Shown piece after piece: positions 33,002 to 42,094 of a DNA stretch of 64,000 nt (position 1 is the first letter of the stretch; the number at the start of each line of letters is the position of its first letter). The position numbers and the translations under genes were made by a program. The stretch comes from SZUA-368 sp028533045 (lineage in GTDB: Bacteria; Spirochaetota; Spirochaetia; DSM-2461), in assembly GCA_050031985.1 (NCBI GenBank), contig JBNAIG010000014.1, positions 10,131 through 74,130 on the forward strand, in the 5' to 3' direction. The notes beneath the pieces were generated by a model. That model did not search any database. It was not told where the DNA came from and worked only from the letters and a program-made list of their open reading frames with translations.

Positions 33002-35689
33002 ATGCGAAGTACGACAAAAGTCACATTTAGTTTTCTCCTCACCCTTGTCATAACGGGAATCCTTTTTTTTCTATCTTCTGCCGGGGTATTCAAAGGGGTG
33101 GAACTTCGCTTGTATCGACAGTCGATTATTAATCGTGAATTAGGTCTTCTTGAGTATTCTGATGAACTGATCAGTGATTACCAAAGAAAGCTCCAGGAAA
33201 AATTAAGTCTTTTTATAGAATCCGGTTCTTTTGCAAAGGTTTATGAGTTAAATCAGGAAGATGCGGATATAGTGGAAAGAGATAAGCTCGTCCAGACTTT
33301 ACGCCGTGAGCTCCCCGGTTTTGAGACTTTGCGCTTTATTGATTCGGATGGCCAAAGAATTCACTATAGTACGTCCGATGATGATGTTCAGATTCGAAGT
33401 AACGAGAAGATTGTCTATAAGAATTGGATAGCATTGGATTCCTATTATGAACCTATTTCTCTGCTGGGCAGTGAAAACGAGATTGCCGACTTCAATGAAA
33501 ACACCTGGTCCGATAGGGATAATCTCTTTTATATAGCCCTTCCTTCTTATGATAACTACGGTCTCTTTCGTGGTACGGCCCTATTTACCTTCACTTTGGA
33601 AGGTATAAAGAAGCAGTTTATCTCTTCCGGTATTATTTCTGATCCCGGGATGATTCGTATAATGGGTACAGAGGGACTAATTCTAGGGTTGCCGGAAGAG
33701 TTATACGATGACGTTCATTCCTTGATTACGGAAAACTGGGCCAGTGAAAATATGAGTTTGGTACTTCCTGTAGTGGAGGATGAAAATCAGGATCAATATA
33801 GTCTATTATCTTTCAAAGGGGGCATAAATTGGGGGATACTCCTGGACGATTCCCTCTTTGAACTCCCCGGACAATTTCGCATCCTCTTTTTTGCCGTATT
33901 TTTTATAACCCTTTTTCTTCTGTTTCATCTTCTTTTGAATATTCGGCAGGATAGAATTGTCGTACTAGATGAAAGACTGCGTAAGTTTCAGCTCAATTTC
34001 TTGAGAAACTGGTTGGAAAACAGAGAAAAGATTGAGTGGGAAGCATGGGATAGCGAACTTAACTCAAGAAAGAATGAGTACTATCGTGAATTTAAAAGTG
34101 CCCTTAAGCTTAAAGGGGAAGATGAGAAAATCGATCAACTCCTGGATAGAAATTGGCAGGAAATTATTGATATTCTGGCGGTATATCATAATAAGCAAAA
34201 TGAAGAGCGCAAGAATTCCGGTATAGACCCGGATGAATTGGAAAAACTTATAAAGAAGGCCGTCGAGTCGGCACAAATTACTATACCAGCGCAGGCCGGT
34301 GTCAGTGTTTCTGCTGCGCCCGTTGCCCAAAAGGCTCCTAAAGGCAAAGCCAGCGATCCTTTTGCGGGAATGAAGCCTGTCTCTGTAGAGTCTGTAAGTG
34401 AGGATGATGAGGAACTTGAGTCACTGAGCGAAGCCGAAGAGCTGGATGAAGTCAAAGAACTGGATGAAGTCGAAGAACTAGATGAAGTCGAAGAACTGGA
34501 TGAAGTCGAAGAACTGGATGAAGTCGAGGAACTGGATGAAGTCGAGGAACTGGATGAAGTCGAAGAACTGGATGAAGTCGAAGAACTGGATGAAGTCGAA
34601 GAATTAGATGAAGTCGAAGAACTGGATGAAGTCGAAGAACTGGATGAAGTCGAAGAACTGGATGAAGTCGAAGAACTGGATGAAGTCGAAGAACTAGATG
34701 AAGTCGAAGAACTAGATGAAGTCGAAGAACTAGATGATCTACAGAAAGTTGAAGAACTTGATGAATCTGAAGAATTGGAAATCTTCGAAGAGTTGTCCCT
34801 CGATGACTTGAAAATCCGGCATGATGAATTGGAAGAATTACCCATGGCCGAAGCGGTGGAAGAGATAGCGGAACTGGAAGATGTGAGTGACGACTTAGAG
34901 GATGCTCCTGTAGTATGGGAAGGAAGTGTAGATATGGGTGGTAACGAGATTGATGGTGACCTTGAGGCTTTGGATGATGACTTCCCCGAAGAAATAGAAA
35001 GTCTGGAAGAGCTTGATGAACTGCCCGAAGAAAACGAGACAATTCATTATCTTATGTCTCTTCAAGAGATCATAGAAGAGAAGAAAAAGTCTTCCGGGGA
35101 AGAGATAAGTGAGCCTCATATGGATGGTGGACCCTCCCTGTCCCCCAAAGATTTTGGTATGGACTCTCTCATCTCTGTAAAGTCTGAGGGGCTTTTTCCC
35201 GACGTTACCTTTGCGGAGGATGGATTCCTCTTTACAGACACAGGGGCCGAACAGATTCCCCTTAGTAAAAAGGGCTTTGACTTTGATACCTATCGTAAGG
35301 GTTATGTTGATAACGAGCGGGGAGCCTACAGAGCTCTTCTGGATTATTCCCGCAAGATTGATGCTCAGTGTGCTGTTGTGATGGTAAGGGCGGATGGGGG
35401 ATACAAATCGCTCCTTTCCATAGGAATGAACCGTTCGCCGGAAGATTATGTAGTTAATGATCAGGCCCAGCTTGGTTCGGAGTATCTGGATAAGCGCTAT
35501 GTGGTGGGAATTGACGGCGCTAAGAAGAGTGAGATTCTTGGTGATGATTGGGACTGGATTGCCTTTAAATATGTTAACTCTCTGCTTTTTCTTCCTTTAA
35601 TTTACCGTGGGGAAGAGACTTATCTTATGTTGGGCTTTAAAGAACGAAGTTCCAACCCCGCAGAATTATTAGCTCTTCAGAAGGCTTAG
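33002..35689 (+). CDS. Large membrane protein with extracytoplasmic sensor-like region, acidic hexapeptide repeat and GAF-like C-terminus
   Basis: From ATG 33002 the product is 895 aa; an in-frame TTG at 32987 lies in the terminator T run and is less likely. One membrane span covers about residues 5-27 and a second about 285-310. Between them lies a ~255-residue extracytoplasmic region with an alternating alpha/beta pattern that looks like a Cache-type sensor. The cytoplasmic part holds a coiled-coil-like stretch, 16 copies of LDEVEE (about residues 481-580), more acidic sequence, and a C-terminal domain of ~150 residues with GAF-like spacing (AQCAVVMVRADGG, LLFLPLIYRGEETYLMLGF). No kinase, HAMP or MCP signaling domain is seen. 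I do not recognise the family. It could be a sensory or scaffolding protein. Confidence 0.75.
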   Translation: MRSTTKVTFSFLLTLVITGILFFLSSAGVFKGVELRLYRQSIINRELGLLEYSDELISDYQRKLQEKLSLFIESGSFAKVYELNQEDADIVERDKLVQTLRRELPGFETLRFIDSDGQRIHYSTSDDDVQIRSNEKIVYKNWIALDSYYEPISLLGSENEIADFNENTWSDRDNLFYIALPSYDNYGLFRGTALFTFTLEGIKKQFISSGIISDPGMIRIMGTEGLILGLPEELYDDVHSLITENWASENMSLVLPVVEDENQDQYSLLSFKGGINWGILLDDSLFELPGQFRILFFAVFFITLFLLFHLLLNIRQDRIVVLDERLRKFQLNFLRNWLENREKIEWEAWDSELNSRKNEYYREFKSALKLKGEDEKIDQLLDRNWQEIIDILAVYHNKQNEERKNSGIDPDELEKLIKKAVESAQITIPAQAGVSVSAAPVAQKAPKGKASDPFAGMKPVSVESVSEDDEELESLSEAEELDEVKELDEVEELDEVEELDEVEELDEVEELDEVEELDEVEELDEVEELDEVEELDEVEELDEVEELDEVEELDEVEELDEVEELDEVEELDEVEELDDLQKVEELDESEELEIFEELSLDDLKIRHDELEELPMAEAVEEIAELEDVSDDLEDAPVVWEGSVDMGGNEIDGDLEALDDDFPEEIESLEELDELPEENETIHYLMSLQEIIEEKKKSSGEEISEPHMDGGPSLSPKDFGMDSLISVKSEGLFPDVTFAEDGFLFTDTGAEQIPLSKKGFDFDTYRKGYVDNERGAYRALLDYSRKIDAQCAVVMVRADGGYKSLLSIGMNRSPEDYVVNDQAQLGSEYLDKRYVVGIDGAKKSEILGDDWDWIAFKYVNSLLFLPLIYRGEETYLMLGFKERSSNPAELLALQKA
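34442..34735 (+). repeat. 16 tandem copies of an 18-bp coding repeat (LDEVEE)
   Basis: The unit CTGGATGAAGTCGAAGAA occurs 16 times in frame, with a degenerate seventeenth copy at the end. Copies differ only by synonymous CTG/CTA/TTA and GAA/GAG changes, plus one Lys for Glu in the first copy. The near-identity at DNA level points to recent expansion by slippage or recombination. The protein segment is strongly acidic. Confidence 0.95.
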
Positions 35690-35728
35690 TATGCCCAGTC
35701 CCCTGACTTTTCGTCCACTAATACTTTC

Positions 35729-35756
35729 TTGACAAAGGGGAAATTACCTATATAAT
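35729..35756 (+). promoter_or_regulatory. Consensus promoter for rny
   Basis: TTGACA (35729-35734), a 16-base spacer and a perfect TATAAT (35751-35756) lie 30 bases before the rny start. Both hexamers are consensus. Transcription would start near 35763. Confidence 0.85.
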
Positions 35757-35786
35757 GATTGTAATATCGTTTTGAAAGGGGAAGTT

Positions 35787-37319
35787 ATGTCGACTGCATT
35801 ATTGACAACGATCCTTCTCCTCGCCGGTGTTGCAATTGGTTGGTTAATTAGATGGATATATTCCCGCTATCAGTTGTCCTCTTCTGAGCAGAGAGCTGCC
35901 AGATTAAGACAGGATGCGGTTTCAGAAGCAGAACAGGAGAAGAAAGGTCTTCTCCTTGAAGCCCAAGACCAGATAATGAGAGAGCGTCGCCAGTTTGATA
36001 AAGAACTGAGAGACAGACGCGCCGATCTTCAGCGGTTTGAGAAAAGGGTCCAGCAAAAAGAGGATAATCTTGAGCAGAAGTCTCAGGAAATGGAAAAATC
36101 CCGCAAACGTATTTCTGAACAGGAAAAAGAGTTAGAACAGAATCAACAGGAACTGAAGAATCAGGAACTGACACTCAGAACGGAACTTGAAAGAATTTCC
36201 GGTCTTACTCAGGAAGAGGCGAAGAAGCTTATTATTGCCAACCTTGAGAACGATGCCAAGCACGATGCCCAGGCTTTGATCAACAAGATCGAGGCGGAAG
36301 CTCAGCTTACTTCGGAAAAGAAGGCCCGCGATGTTCTGATGTCCACGATTCAGAGACTGGCTACGGACATTAGTTCGGAAATTACGGTTACATCGGTTAG
36401 CTTGCCTAATGATGAGATGAAGGGACGGATTATCGGCCGGGAAGGTCGTAACATCCGAACACTGGAAACACTGACAGGGGTCGATATTATTATTGACGAT
36501 ACGCCGGAAGCGGTTGTTATCTCCTGTTTTGATCCTATTAGAAAGGTTATTGCCAAAACAGCTCTGGAAAGACTTGTTTCGGACGGACGGATTCACCCGG
36601 CCCGCATCGAAGAAGTGGTTCAGAGAGTGGCTAAAGAAATCGGCCAGACTATTTTTGAAGAGGGAGAAAAGGTGCTTTTTGACTTGGGTATCCACGATGT
36701 TAAACCCGATGGAATCCAGGCTTTGGGACGTCTCCACTTTAGAACCAGTTACGGTCAGAATGTTCTGTCCCATTCCAAGGAAGTCGCCATTGTGGCCGGT
36801 ATGATTGCCGCCGAAATTGGTGCCGACGTAGGGCTTGCCAAACGTGCCGCTCTGCTTCATGACATTGGTAAGGGTATGGAAACGGACGGTGAAGGAAATC
36901 ACGCCGAGGTGGGGGCCGAACTGTGTCGCCGCATGGGTGAATCTTCTGAACTGGTAAACGCCGTAGGTGCTCACCACAATGACATTCGACCCGAAAGTGT
37001 TGAAGCTGTTATTGTTCAGGTGGCCGATGCTATTTCTGCGGCTCGCCCCGGTGCCCGCCGTGAGACTATGGACAATTACATCAAGCGTTTGGAAAACCTG
37101 GAAAAGATCGCCATGAGCTTTAAGGGAGTCGATAAGGTATTTGCCGTTCAGGCTGGCCGCGAACTCCGTATTATGGTTGATAACGAAAGAGTTAACGACG
37201 TTAAGGCTAAGGATTTGGCTAAGGATATTGCCAAGACTATCGAAGATGAGCTTAAGTACCCCGGTAAGATTCGGGTTACTATCATTCGAGAGACCCGGGT
37301 TGTAGAATACGCCCGTTAG
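35787..37319 (+). CDS. rny: Ribonuclease Y
   Basis: RNase Y is a membrane-bound endoribonuclease that starts mRNA decay. ATG 35787 follows AAAGGGGAAG; an in-frame start five codons earlier lies inside that ribosome site. The 510-aa product has an N-terminal membrane span (about residues 3-23), then a long coiled coil (about 30-150, rich in Glu, Gln and Arg). A KH domain with GRIIGREGRNIRTLE and an HD domain with HSKEVAIVAG and LLHDIGKG follow. Length is standard. The next gene is ymdB, a common genetic neighbour of rny. Confidence 0.95.
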   Translation: MSTALLTTILLLAGVAIGWLIRWIYSRYQLSSSEQRAARLRQDAVSEAEQEKKGLLLEAQDQIMRERRQFDKELRDRRADLQRFEKRVQQKEDNLEQKSQEMEKSRKRISEQEKELEQNQQELKNQELTLRTELERISGLTQEEAKKLIIANLENDAKHDAQALINKIEAEAQLTSEKKARDVLMSTIQRLATDISSEITVTSVSLPNDEMKGRIIGREGRNIRTLETLTGVDIIIDDTPEAVVISCFDPIRKVIAKTALERLVSDGRIHPARIEEVVQRVAKEIGQTIFEEGEKVLFDLGIHDVKPDGIQALGRLHFRTSYGQNVLSHSKEVAIVAGMIAAEIGADVGLAKRAALLHDIGKGMETDGEGNHAEVGAELCRRMGESSELVNAVGAHHNDIRPESVEAVIVQVADAISAARPGARRETMDNYIKRLENLEKIAMSFKGVDKVFAVQAGRELRIMVDNERVNDVKAKDLAKDIAKTIEDELKYPGKIRVTIIRETRVVEYAR

Positions 37320-37333
37320 GTAGGAACTATCCT

Positions 37334-38116
37334 ATGAAAGAAATAAGAGCACTGATTCTCGGTGATGTCGTAGGGCAGCCGGGATGCAGGGCTCTTTTTT
37401 TCAGTCTGGACAGGCTGAAGAAAGAGTACCATCCAGATTATCTCATTGTAAATGGGGAGAATGCGGCCGACGGCTTTGGAATAACTCCGGAGCAGGTAGA
37501 CCTCTTTTTCTCCCGTGGTGTCGATGTGATCTCCTCGGGGAATCATATTTGGCAGAAGAGAGAAATCTATCCCTATTTGGACAAGTATGATCACCTCCTG
37601 CGCCCTCTCAATTATCCCTCCGATACGCCGGGCCACGGTTGGTGTTTTGTGGGCGAGGGAGACAAGAAGATAGCCTTTGTTAACATTCAGGGCCGTGTTC
37701 GTATGGGCGGAGCTTTGGATTCTCCCTTCAAGGCAATGAAAAAACTCATTCCCACCCTTCGTAAAGAGACGAAAACCATCATCGTGGATTTTCATGCGGA
37801 AGATCCGGCGGAAAAGGAAGCTTTGGCAGCCTATTTGGACGGTGAGATTTCTGCTTTGGTGGGAACCCATACCCATGTTCAAACGGCTGATGAGCGTATT
37901 TGGGAAAAAGGTACGGCCTATATTACCGACATTGGTTTTACCGGTGTAACAAAGAGTGTCATTGGGACTGATCCGGACCTTTCCGTTCGCCGTGCCCAAA
38001 CCCAAATGCCCCTTAAGAGCGAAATCGTGGAGGGGGACTGTGAAGTAAACGGCGTCTTTATCTCCCTGGACGGCGAAACAGGCCGGGCCAACAAAATCGA
38101 ACGTGTAAGGGTCTAG
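37334..38116 (+). CDS. ymdB: YmdB-family metallophosphoesterase
   Basis: The 260-aa product shows the dimetal phosphoesterase motifs of the TIGR00282/YmdB family: GDVVGQPG, NGENAADG, SSGNHIW, DFHAEDPAEKEA and GTHTHVQTADE. YmdB of Bacillus hydrolyses 2',3'-cyclic nucleotides and affects biofilm formation and RNase Y-linked behaviour. Location 14 bases after rny suggests a joint role in RNA turnover. The 2',3'-cyclic ends expected from some RNA cleavages would be natural substrates. Confidence 0.9.
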   Translation: MKEIRALILGDVVGQPGCRALFFSLDRLKKEYHPDYLIVNGENAADGFGITPEQVDLFFSRGVDVISSGNHIWQKREIYPYLDKYDHLLRPLNYPSDTPGHGWCFVGEGDKKIAFVNIQGRVRMGGALDSPFKAMKKLIPTLRKETKTIIVDFHAEDPAEKEALAAYLDGEISALVGTHTHVQTADERIWEKGTAYITDIGFTGVTKSVIGTDPDLSVRRAQTQMPLKSEIVEGDCEVNGVFISLDGETGRANKIERVRV

Positions 38117-38120
38117 CATT

Positions 38121-38915
38121 TTGAAGAAACCCCTTTTAAGCCTGTTAAAAGAGAGATTCCCCGAATATAAGGAGGGGGAGCTCTATGCCTTTGTCCTTTG
38201 CGGTGATGTGTACTGTGACGGAGAGAAGATCCGTGAGACATCGCGTAAGGTTGATGTAAAAGGGGAGCTGGAAATCCGCACAAAGAAGTATGTCTCCCGG
38301 GGCGGCTTTAAGCTGGAAGGAGCCCTGGATGAATGGGGCATCGATTGTAATAAAAAAATATTTATAGACGCCGGCTCTTCCACCGGTGGTTTTACCGACT
38401 GCCTCCTGCAACGGGGGGCCAGCCTGGTTTACGCGGTTGATGTGGGTTATAATCAGCTTGATTACTCCCTCCGAAATAACAGCCGCGTGGTGGTCCGGGA
38501 AAAGTGCAATATTATGGATGTGGAAGAGCTGGATCCGGCTCCGCACATAGGGGTGGCAGACCTCTCGTTTCGTTCTATTGGCGGGGCGGCTACCAAGATT
38601 ATCGGTTTAACGACTACCAGAAAGCTTCTCGCCCTCATAAAACCCCAGTTTGAAGTGGAGAACAGCGCTGGCTTTAACGGCGTCATTAGCGATCCCGAGA
38701 CCTGGCGCAGGGTTCTTTTTGATGTGTGCGAATGTCTCCATGGGGAAGGGCTTTATGTGTCCCGCCTCTCTCCTTCCAAGGTTAAGGGTAAGAAAGGGGG
38801 GAATCAGGAGTTTATGGCGTTGATTGTTCCCCGAGAGCGGGACAGTGACTTTGAGTCTTTCCATTCCTATTACAGTGAGCTGATCGGGCAGTGTCTGGGG
38901 AAGGTTGTTGGGTAG
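38121..38915 (+). CDS. tlyA: TlyA-family rRNA 2'-O-methyltransferase (hemolysin A homologue)
   Basis: This starts at TTG 38121, four bases after ymdB. The 264-aa product has an N-terminal S4-like RNA-binding domain (about residues 1-60, ending KKYVSRGGFKLEGAL). A Rossmann methyltransferase follows, with the SAM-binding motif IDAGSSTGGFTDCLLQRGA and the downstream ADLSFRSI. TlyA in mycobacteria methylates 16S and 23S rRNA, and its loss gives capreomycin resistance. Homologues in Brachyspira were named hemolysins, but a methyltransferase role is better supported. Confidence 0.9.
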   Translation: MKKPLLSLLKERFPEYKEGELYAFVLCGDVYCDGEKIRETSRKVDVKGELEIRTKKYVSRGGFKLEGALDEWGIDCNKKIFIDAGSSTGGFTDCLLQRGASLVYAVDVGYNQLDYSLRNNSRVVVREKCNIMDVEELDPAPHIGVADLSFRSIGGAATKIIGLTTTRKLLALIKPQFEVENSAGFNGVISDPETWRRVLFDVCECLHGEGLYVSRLSPSKVKGKKGGNQEFMALIVPRERDSDFESFHSYYSELIGQCLGKVVG

Positions 38916-39034
38916 GAGACCTTCTACTTTGATTCTCTATATATGATAACTCTGTGTAATTATTGTGTGCTTTATATCTATTTTTCTTTTTTTGCCCGTG
39001 AAATATTGGTGAACAGGCGGGAAACATTTCACGT

Positions 39035-39061
39035 TTGACTGTATATTCTCTTTATTATCAT
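39035..39061 (+). promoter_or_regulatory. Candidate promoter for the protease gene
   Basis: TTGACT (39035-39040), a 15-base spacer and TATCAT (39056-39061) lie just before the AGGGGA ribosome site. The spacer is shorter than ideal, and transcription would start inside or next to the ribosome site, leaving a very short leader. Confidence 0.4.
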
Positions 39062-39072
39062 TAGGGGAAAAT

Positions 39073-40839
39073 ATGTTTAAAAAAAATCTCATTTATATCC
39101 TTCAGGTGTTTTTTCTGTTTTTAGCCTTACCTTTAGGGGCGCAAGATCTTAGGTCAGAAGTCGCTATTGTACGGGCCTTGCCTATACCTTCCTTATCGGA
39201 ATCCTATACAAGTATTGCCAATTGGGTAGAAGGTATGGGGCAGAGTGAGCTTGCCAAAGAAGTAAGAGCGGGAGAGGCGGGAGTTCATGGTTCAGCCTTT
39301 TCTTTCAACGGTTTTGGAGATGAGCGTTTATATGTAACAAATTATCATGTTGTTGCCGGTTCAGATTCTATCTCTTTGGAGTGGAAGCCTCTTTCCGGGG
39401 AAAAGATCCTTATTGAAAATTGCGAAATCCTCTATGTTGATCCCTTGCGGGATTTAGCTCTTATTGCTCTTCCCAAAGATGTAACAGCACCGGGAGAAGG
39501 GTTTGAGATTGCTTCCGACAAAGACGTTATTAAGGACGGTATGGAAATATGGGCTGCCGGTTATCCGGGGCTCATTTCTTCTGCTGCATGGCAGCTTTCA
39601 AACGGGATTGTTTCCAATCAGAGAGCCGTAGTTGAGGAGTTGGTTGAAGAGGGACGTCCCTACTTGATTCAGCATACCTCTCCTATTGATCCTGGTAGCT
39701 CCGGCGGGCCTTTGCTTGTTAAGGATAATAGCTCTTATCAGGTTGTGGGCGTAAACTCTATGACCGCTGTCTATCGGCACAATACATTCTTTGCTGTTCC
39801 TTCCGATATTCTTCTTGAATTTATTGGTGAGTACCAAAAGGGAGCTGCCATTGCCGGGGTTGATTCTCTGGAAATAACCCTTGAACGTTTTGTTAACGAC
39901 TTATCCCTGGAAGAGAGAAGTGGGTGGGACATGTCTTACTACCTTTCCGATGAGTACAGTTGTGAGCGGGGATTTCAGATTTATATGGACAACAGAAGGG
40001 GATTATCTTCTGAAGAGCGAAACGACTGGGACAGGGCATTGCTGGGAGATTATACTCTGGAAGCTCTAAAGGGAGCCGTTGGTATGGACCTTTTGAATGA
40101 GATCCCCCGGGAAGAGTATAGCTGGACAGTAATCACTTATGATGAACATGAGGCAGAAATCCTTATTGAGAGTGAATCGGGAAAAGAGTATCTGACAAAG
40201 TGGGGCTTCTCAAAGGGGCTTTGGACGTTACATGAATATCCTTCCGATTATAAAGAACTGACCGAGCGGGGAGCTCAGAATAAAGTCTCCAGCGGGGATA
40301 AGCTTGCCTATCGTAGTGCAGCCGCTTTCTATGGGGGGGCTTCCTATACTCAGGCTAAGTTTGACGAGGATGCTCCTGAGATGGGAGGGTTCACTCTAGG
40401 GGTAGATTTGCAGAGTGTTTTAAACGAGTATTTGGCCCTCTCCTATGTAATTGGATGGGAAAAGTATGAGATGACAGGTCAAGACTCTTCGGGAGAGAGT
40501 TATATTACTGATAAAGGCTGTCTTGATATGGCTTTTAACCTGAATCTTTTTCCTACAAAGCTGATTCGTAAGCATCTCTTTACTCCCTGGGCAAGAGCCG
40601 GGGTCGGGTTGGATATCTGCTTTGGCGATATGGGGTCTATGGATGACTCTTCTCCCTTTTTCTACTACTTTTGGCAAATGGGAGCGGGTACGCAGTTTGC
40701 GCCTGATGCTATGAAGTCTGGACGCCTGGGGATCATGCTGGATTACAAAGTTATTAGCGGCATTGCCCCGGCGGATTTTGGAGATGAAATTGGGGCCGAG
40801 CGAATCGGACTAACCCTGTCATATATCACCGGTTATTAA
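39073..40839 (+). CDS. Exported trypsin-like serine protease with C-terminal barrel-like domain
   Basis: The first ~23 residues are a signal peptide ending LPLGAQ. Residues ~60-260 form a chymotrypsin-fold protease. The catalytic triad is visible as the His in TNYHVVAG, the Asp in DPLRDLALIALP and the Ser in PIDPGSSGGPLL, as in DegP/HtrA proteins. There is no recognisable PDZ domain. After a charged middle region, the last ~160 residues alternate hydrophobic and polar strands, with Gly/aromatic turns, ending in TLSYITGY. That looks like a small outer-membrane beta barrel with a terminal aromatic residue. A protease tethered to or inserted in the outer membrane is inferred. The total is 588 aa. 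Confidence 0.78.
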   Translation: MFKKNLIYILQVFFLFLALPLGAQDLRSEVAIVRALPIPSLSESYTSIANWVEGMGQSELAKEVRAGEAGVHGSAFSFNGFGDERLYVTNYHVVAGSDSISLEWKPLSGEKILIENCEILYVDPLRDLALIALPKDVTAPGEGFEIASDKDVIKDGMEIWAAGYPGLISSAAWQLSNGIVSNQRAVVEELVEEGRPYLIQHTSPIDPGSSGGPLLVKDNSSYQVVGVNSMTAVYRHNTFFAVPSDILLEFIGEYQKGAAIAGVDSLEITLERFVNDLSLEERSGWDMSYYLSDEYSCERGFQIYMDNRRGLSSEERNDWDRALLGDYTLEALKGAVGMDLLNEIPREEYSWTVITYDEHEAEILIESESGKEYLTKWGFSKGLWTLHEYPSDYKELTERGAQNKVSSGDKLAYRSAAAFYGGASYTQAKFDEDAPEMGGFTLGVDLQSVLNEYLALSYVIGWEKYEMTGQDSSGESYITDKGCLDMAFNLNLFPTKLIRKHLFTPWARAGVGLDICFGDMGSMDDSSPFFYYFWQMGAGTQFAPDAMKSGRLGIMLDYKVISGIAPADFGDEIGAERIGLTLSYITGY

Positions 40840-40913
40840 GCAGCCTGTAGGAGGCTGTATTTGAAAAATATTTAAGATGAGTGTTCACACTCGTGGGAAT
40901 TAAGGAGAAAATT

Positions 40914-41423
40914 GTGAAAAAATTGTTTTGTGTTTTGGCGTTGGCGGCTCTCGTTTTTGGTTGTACTTCCGTACCTACAGATAGCAGTACTTTTGGGCCC
41001 GAAGAGATTGGAGCTGTTCATTATGCGGCAGAAGGTTTGGCTTTTGAAGAAGCCACCTATTTGTTCGTGGGAAAGGGAGCGGATTTTCTTGTTCAGCTGT
41101 GTGACATCGACACGGAAAACTATACAGAGGCTTTTGGTGTAAGACAGAGTATGATGGCCTTGGGTATATTTAATAAATATATCCAGCTTGTACCGGGAGA
41201 GCATGATCTGGGATTGTATGCTATGGAGCAGGGGAGACTAGAAACAAAAGGTAATACTGTTATAATGCATGAATTATATACAGACATGACTTTCGATTTT
41301 GCTGCCGGGTTTGTTTATGTTTTTGATCAGCTCGAATCGGGCAACATCAATATTAAGTATTGGAAAATAGGCTCCACGGAAATATTTGAAGACGAATTCC
41401 TTGTTACAGCGAAGAATGACTAA
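40914..41423 (+). CDS. Putative lipoprotein, unknown function
   Basis: I choose GTG 40914, which has AAGGAGA upstream and gives a proper signal peptide, KKLFCVLALAALVFGCTS, with lipobox-like VFGC. The mature protein is about 150 aa and contains no motif I know. Conserved-looking parts include GEHDLGLYAMEQGR and FAAGFVYVFDQ. It overlaps the next gene by one base (TAATG) and forms an operon of three exported proteins. Confidence 0.7.
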   Translation: MKKLFCVLALAALVFGCTSVPTDSSTFGPEEIGAVHYAAEGLAFEEATYLFVGKGADFLVQLCDIDTENYTEAFGVRQSMMALGIFNKYIQLVPGEHDLGLYAMEQGRLETKGNTVIMHELYTDMTFDFAAGFVYVFDQLESGNINIKYWKIGSTEIFEDEFLVTAKND

Positions 41424-42082
41424 TGAAACAGTATTTAATTTTACTGACTTTTTTGGCAGGAGTTTCTCTTTTTGCCGATGGGAATAGGAACTGGAGAGAT
41501 TTAAGTCTCCAGGAAAATTTAATCCTGGAAGATTATGTCCCTCAGGAAAATACGGTACTTGTAGCTGCAAAAATAAGTTCCAACAGGAATATGAAGGATT
41601 ATGTTCTTGATCATAAAATGACGAATGAGGCAGTTTATGAACGTTTGGATATGAATGCTTTGGTTTGTTTGCTTCTTGATTTGACCGGTTCCAGCAAAGG
41701 GCGCGAAGTGAAGGCTCTTTACTTTTCCTGGGATGAGTACTTTATTATGGAAGTACCTGTGGGAGATTATAAGTTTCATTCCATGATCTATCCTCCCTAT
41801 ACTAAGAACTCCATGTTTTCTTTTAACTTTAACGATATGATGGATTACCATTTTTCAATGGATTCCCCCTTTGTTTATATTGGGGACATCAATTTGTTGT
41901 TTGATGTGAAAAACGACTTTGGTTTTATGGAAAACAGGTTGGAAATTGTGGATAACTTTGCCGAAGCGGAAAGTGCTTTGGCCCATCGTATCAAAGATGA
42001 GAGTGGAGCGTATGTGGAATTTACCAAGTCCCTTCCTCCGGTCATGAAAAGCATTGTTTTTGACATTAGCGATATAAAGTAG
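41423..42082 (+). CDS. Putative exported protein, unknown function
   Basis: The N-terminus KQYLILLTFLAGVSLFADG is a signal peptide with a probable signal peptidase I site and no lipobox cysteine. The 219-aa product is rich in Asp, Phe and Met. It shares a general beta-rich look with its neighbours, for example VPVGDYKFHSMIYPPYT, which resembles GEHDLGL in the upstream lipoprotein. I do not recognise the family. It is translationally coupled to the gene before it. Confidence 0.65.
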   Translation: MKQYLILLTFLAGVSLFADGNRNWRDLSLQENLILEDYVPQENTVLVAAKISSNRNMKDYVLDHKMTNEAVYERLDMNALVCLLLDLTGSSKGREVKALYFSWDEYFIMEVPVGDYKFHSMIYPPYTKNSMFSFNFNDMMDYHFSMDSPFVYIGDINLLFDVKNDFGFMENRLEIVDNFAEAESALAHRIKDESGAYVEFTKSLPPVMKSIVFDISDIK

Positions 42083-42094
42083 GGGAGGGAAAAC

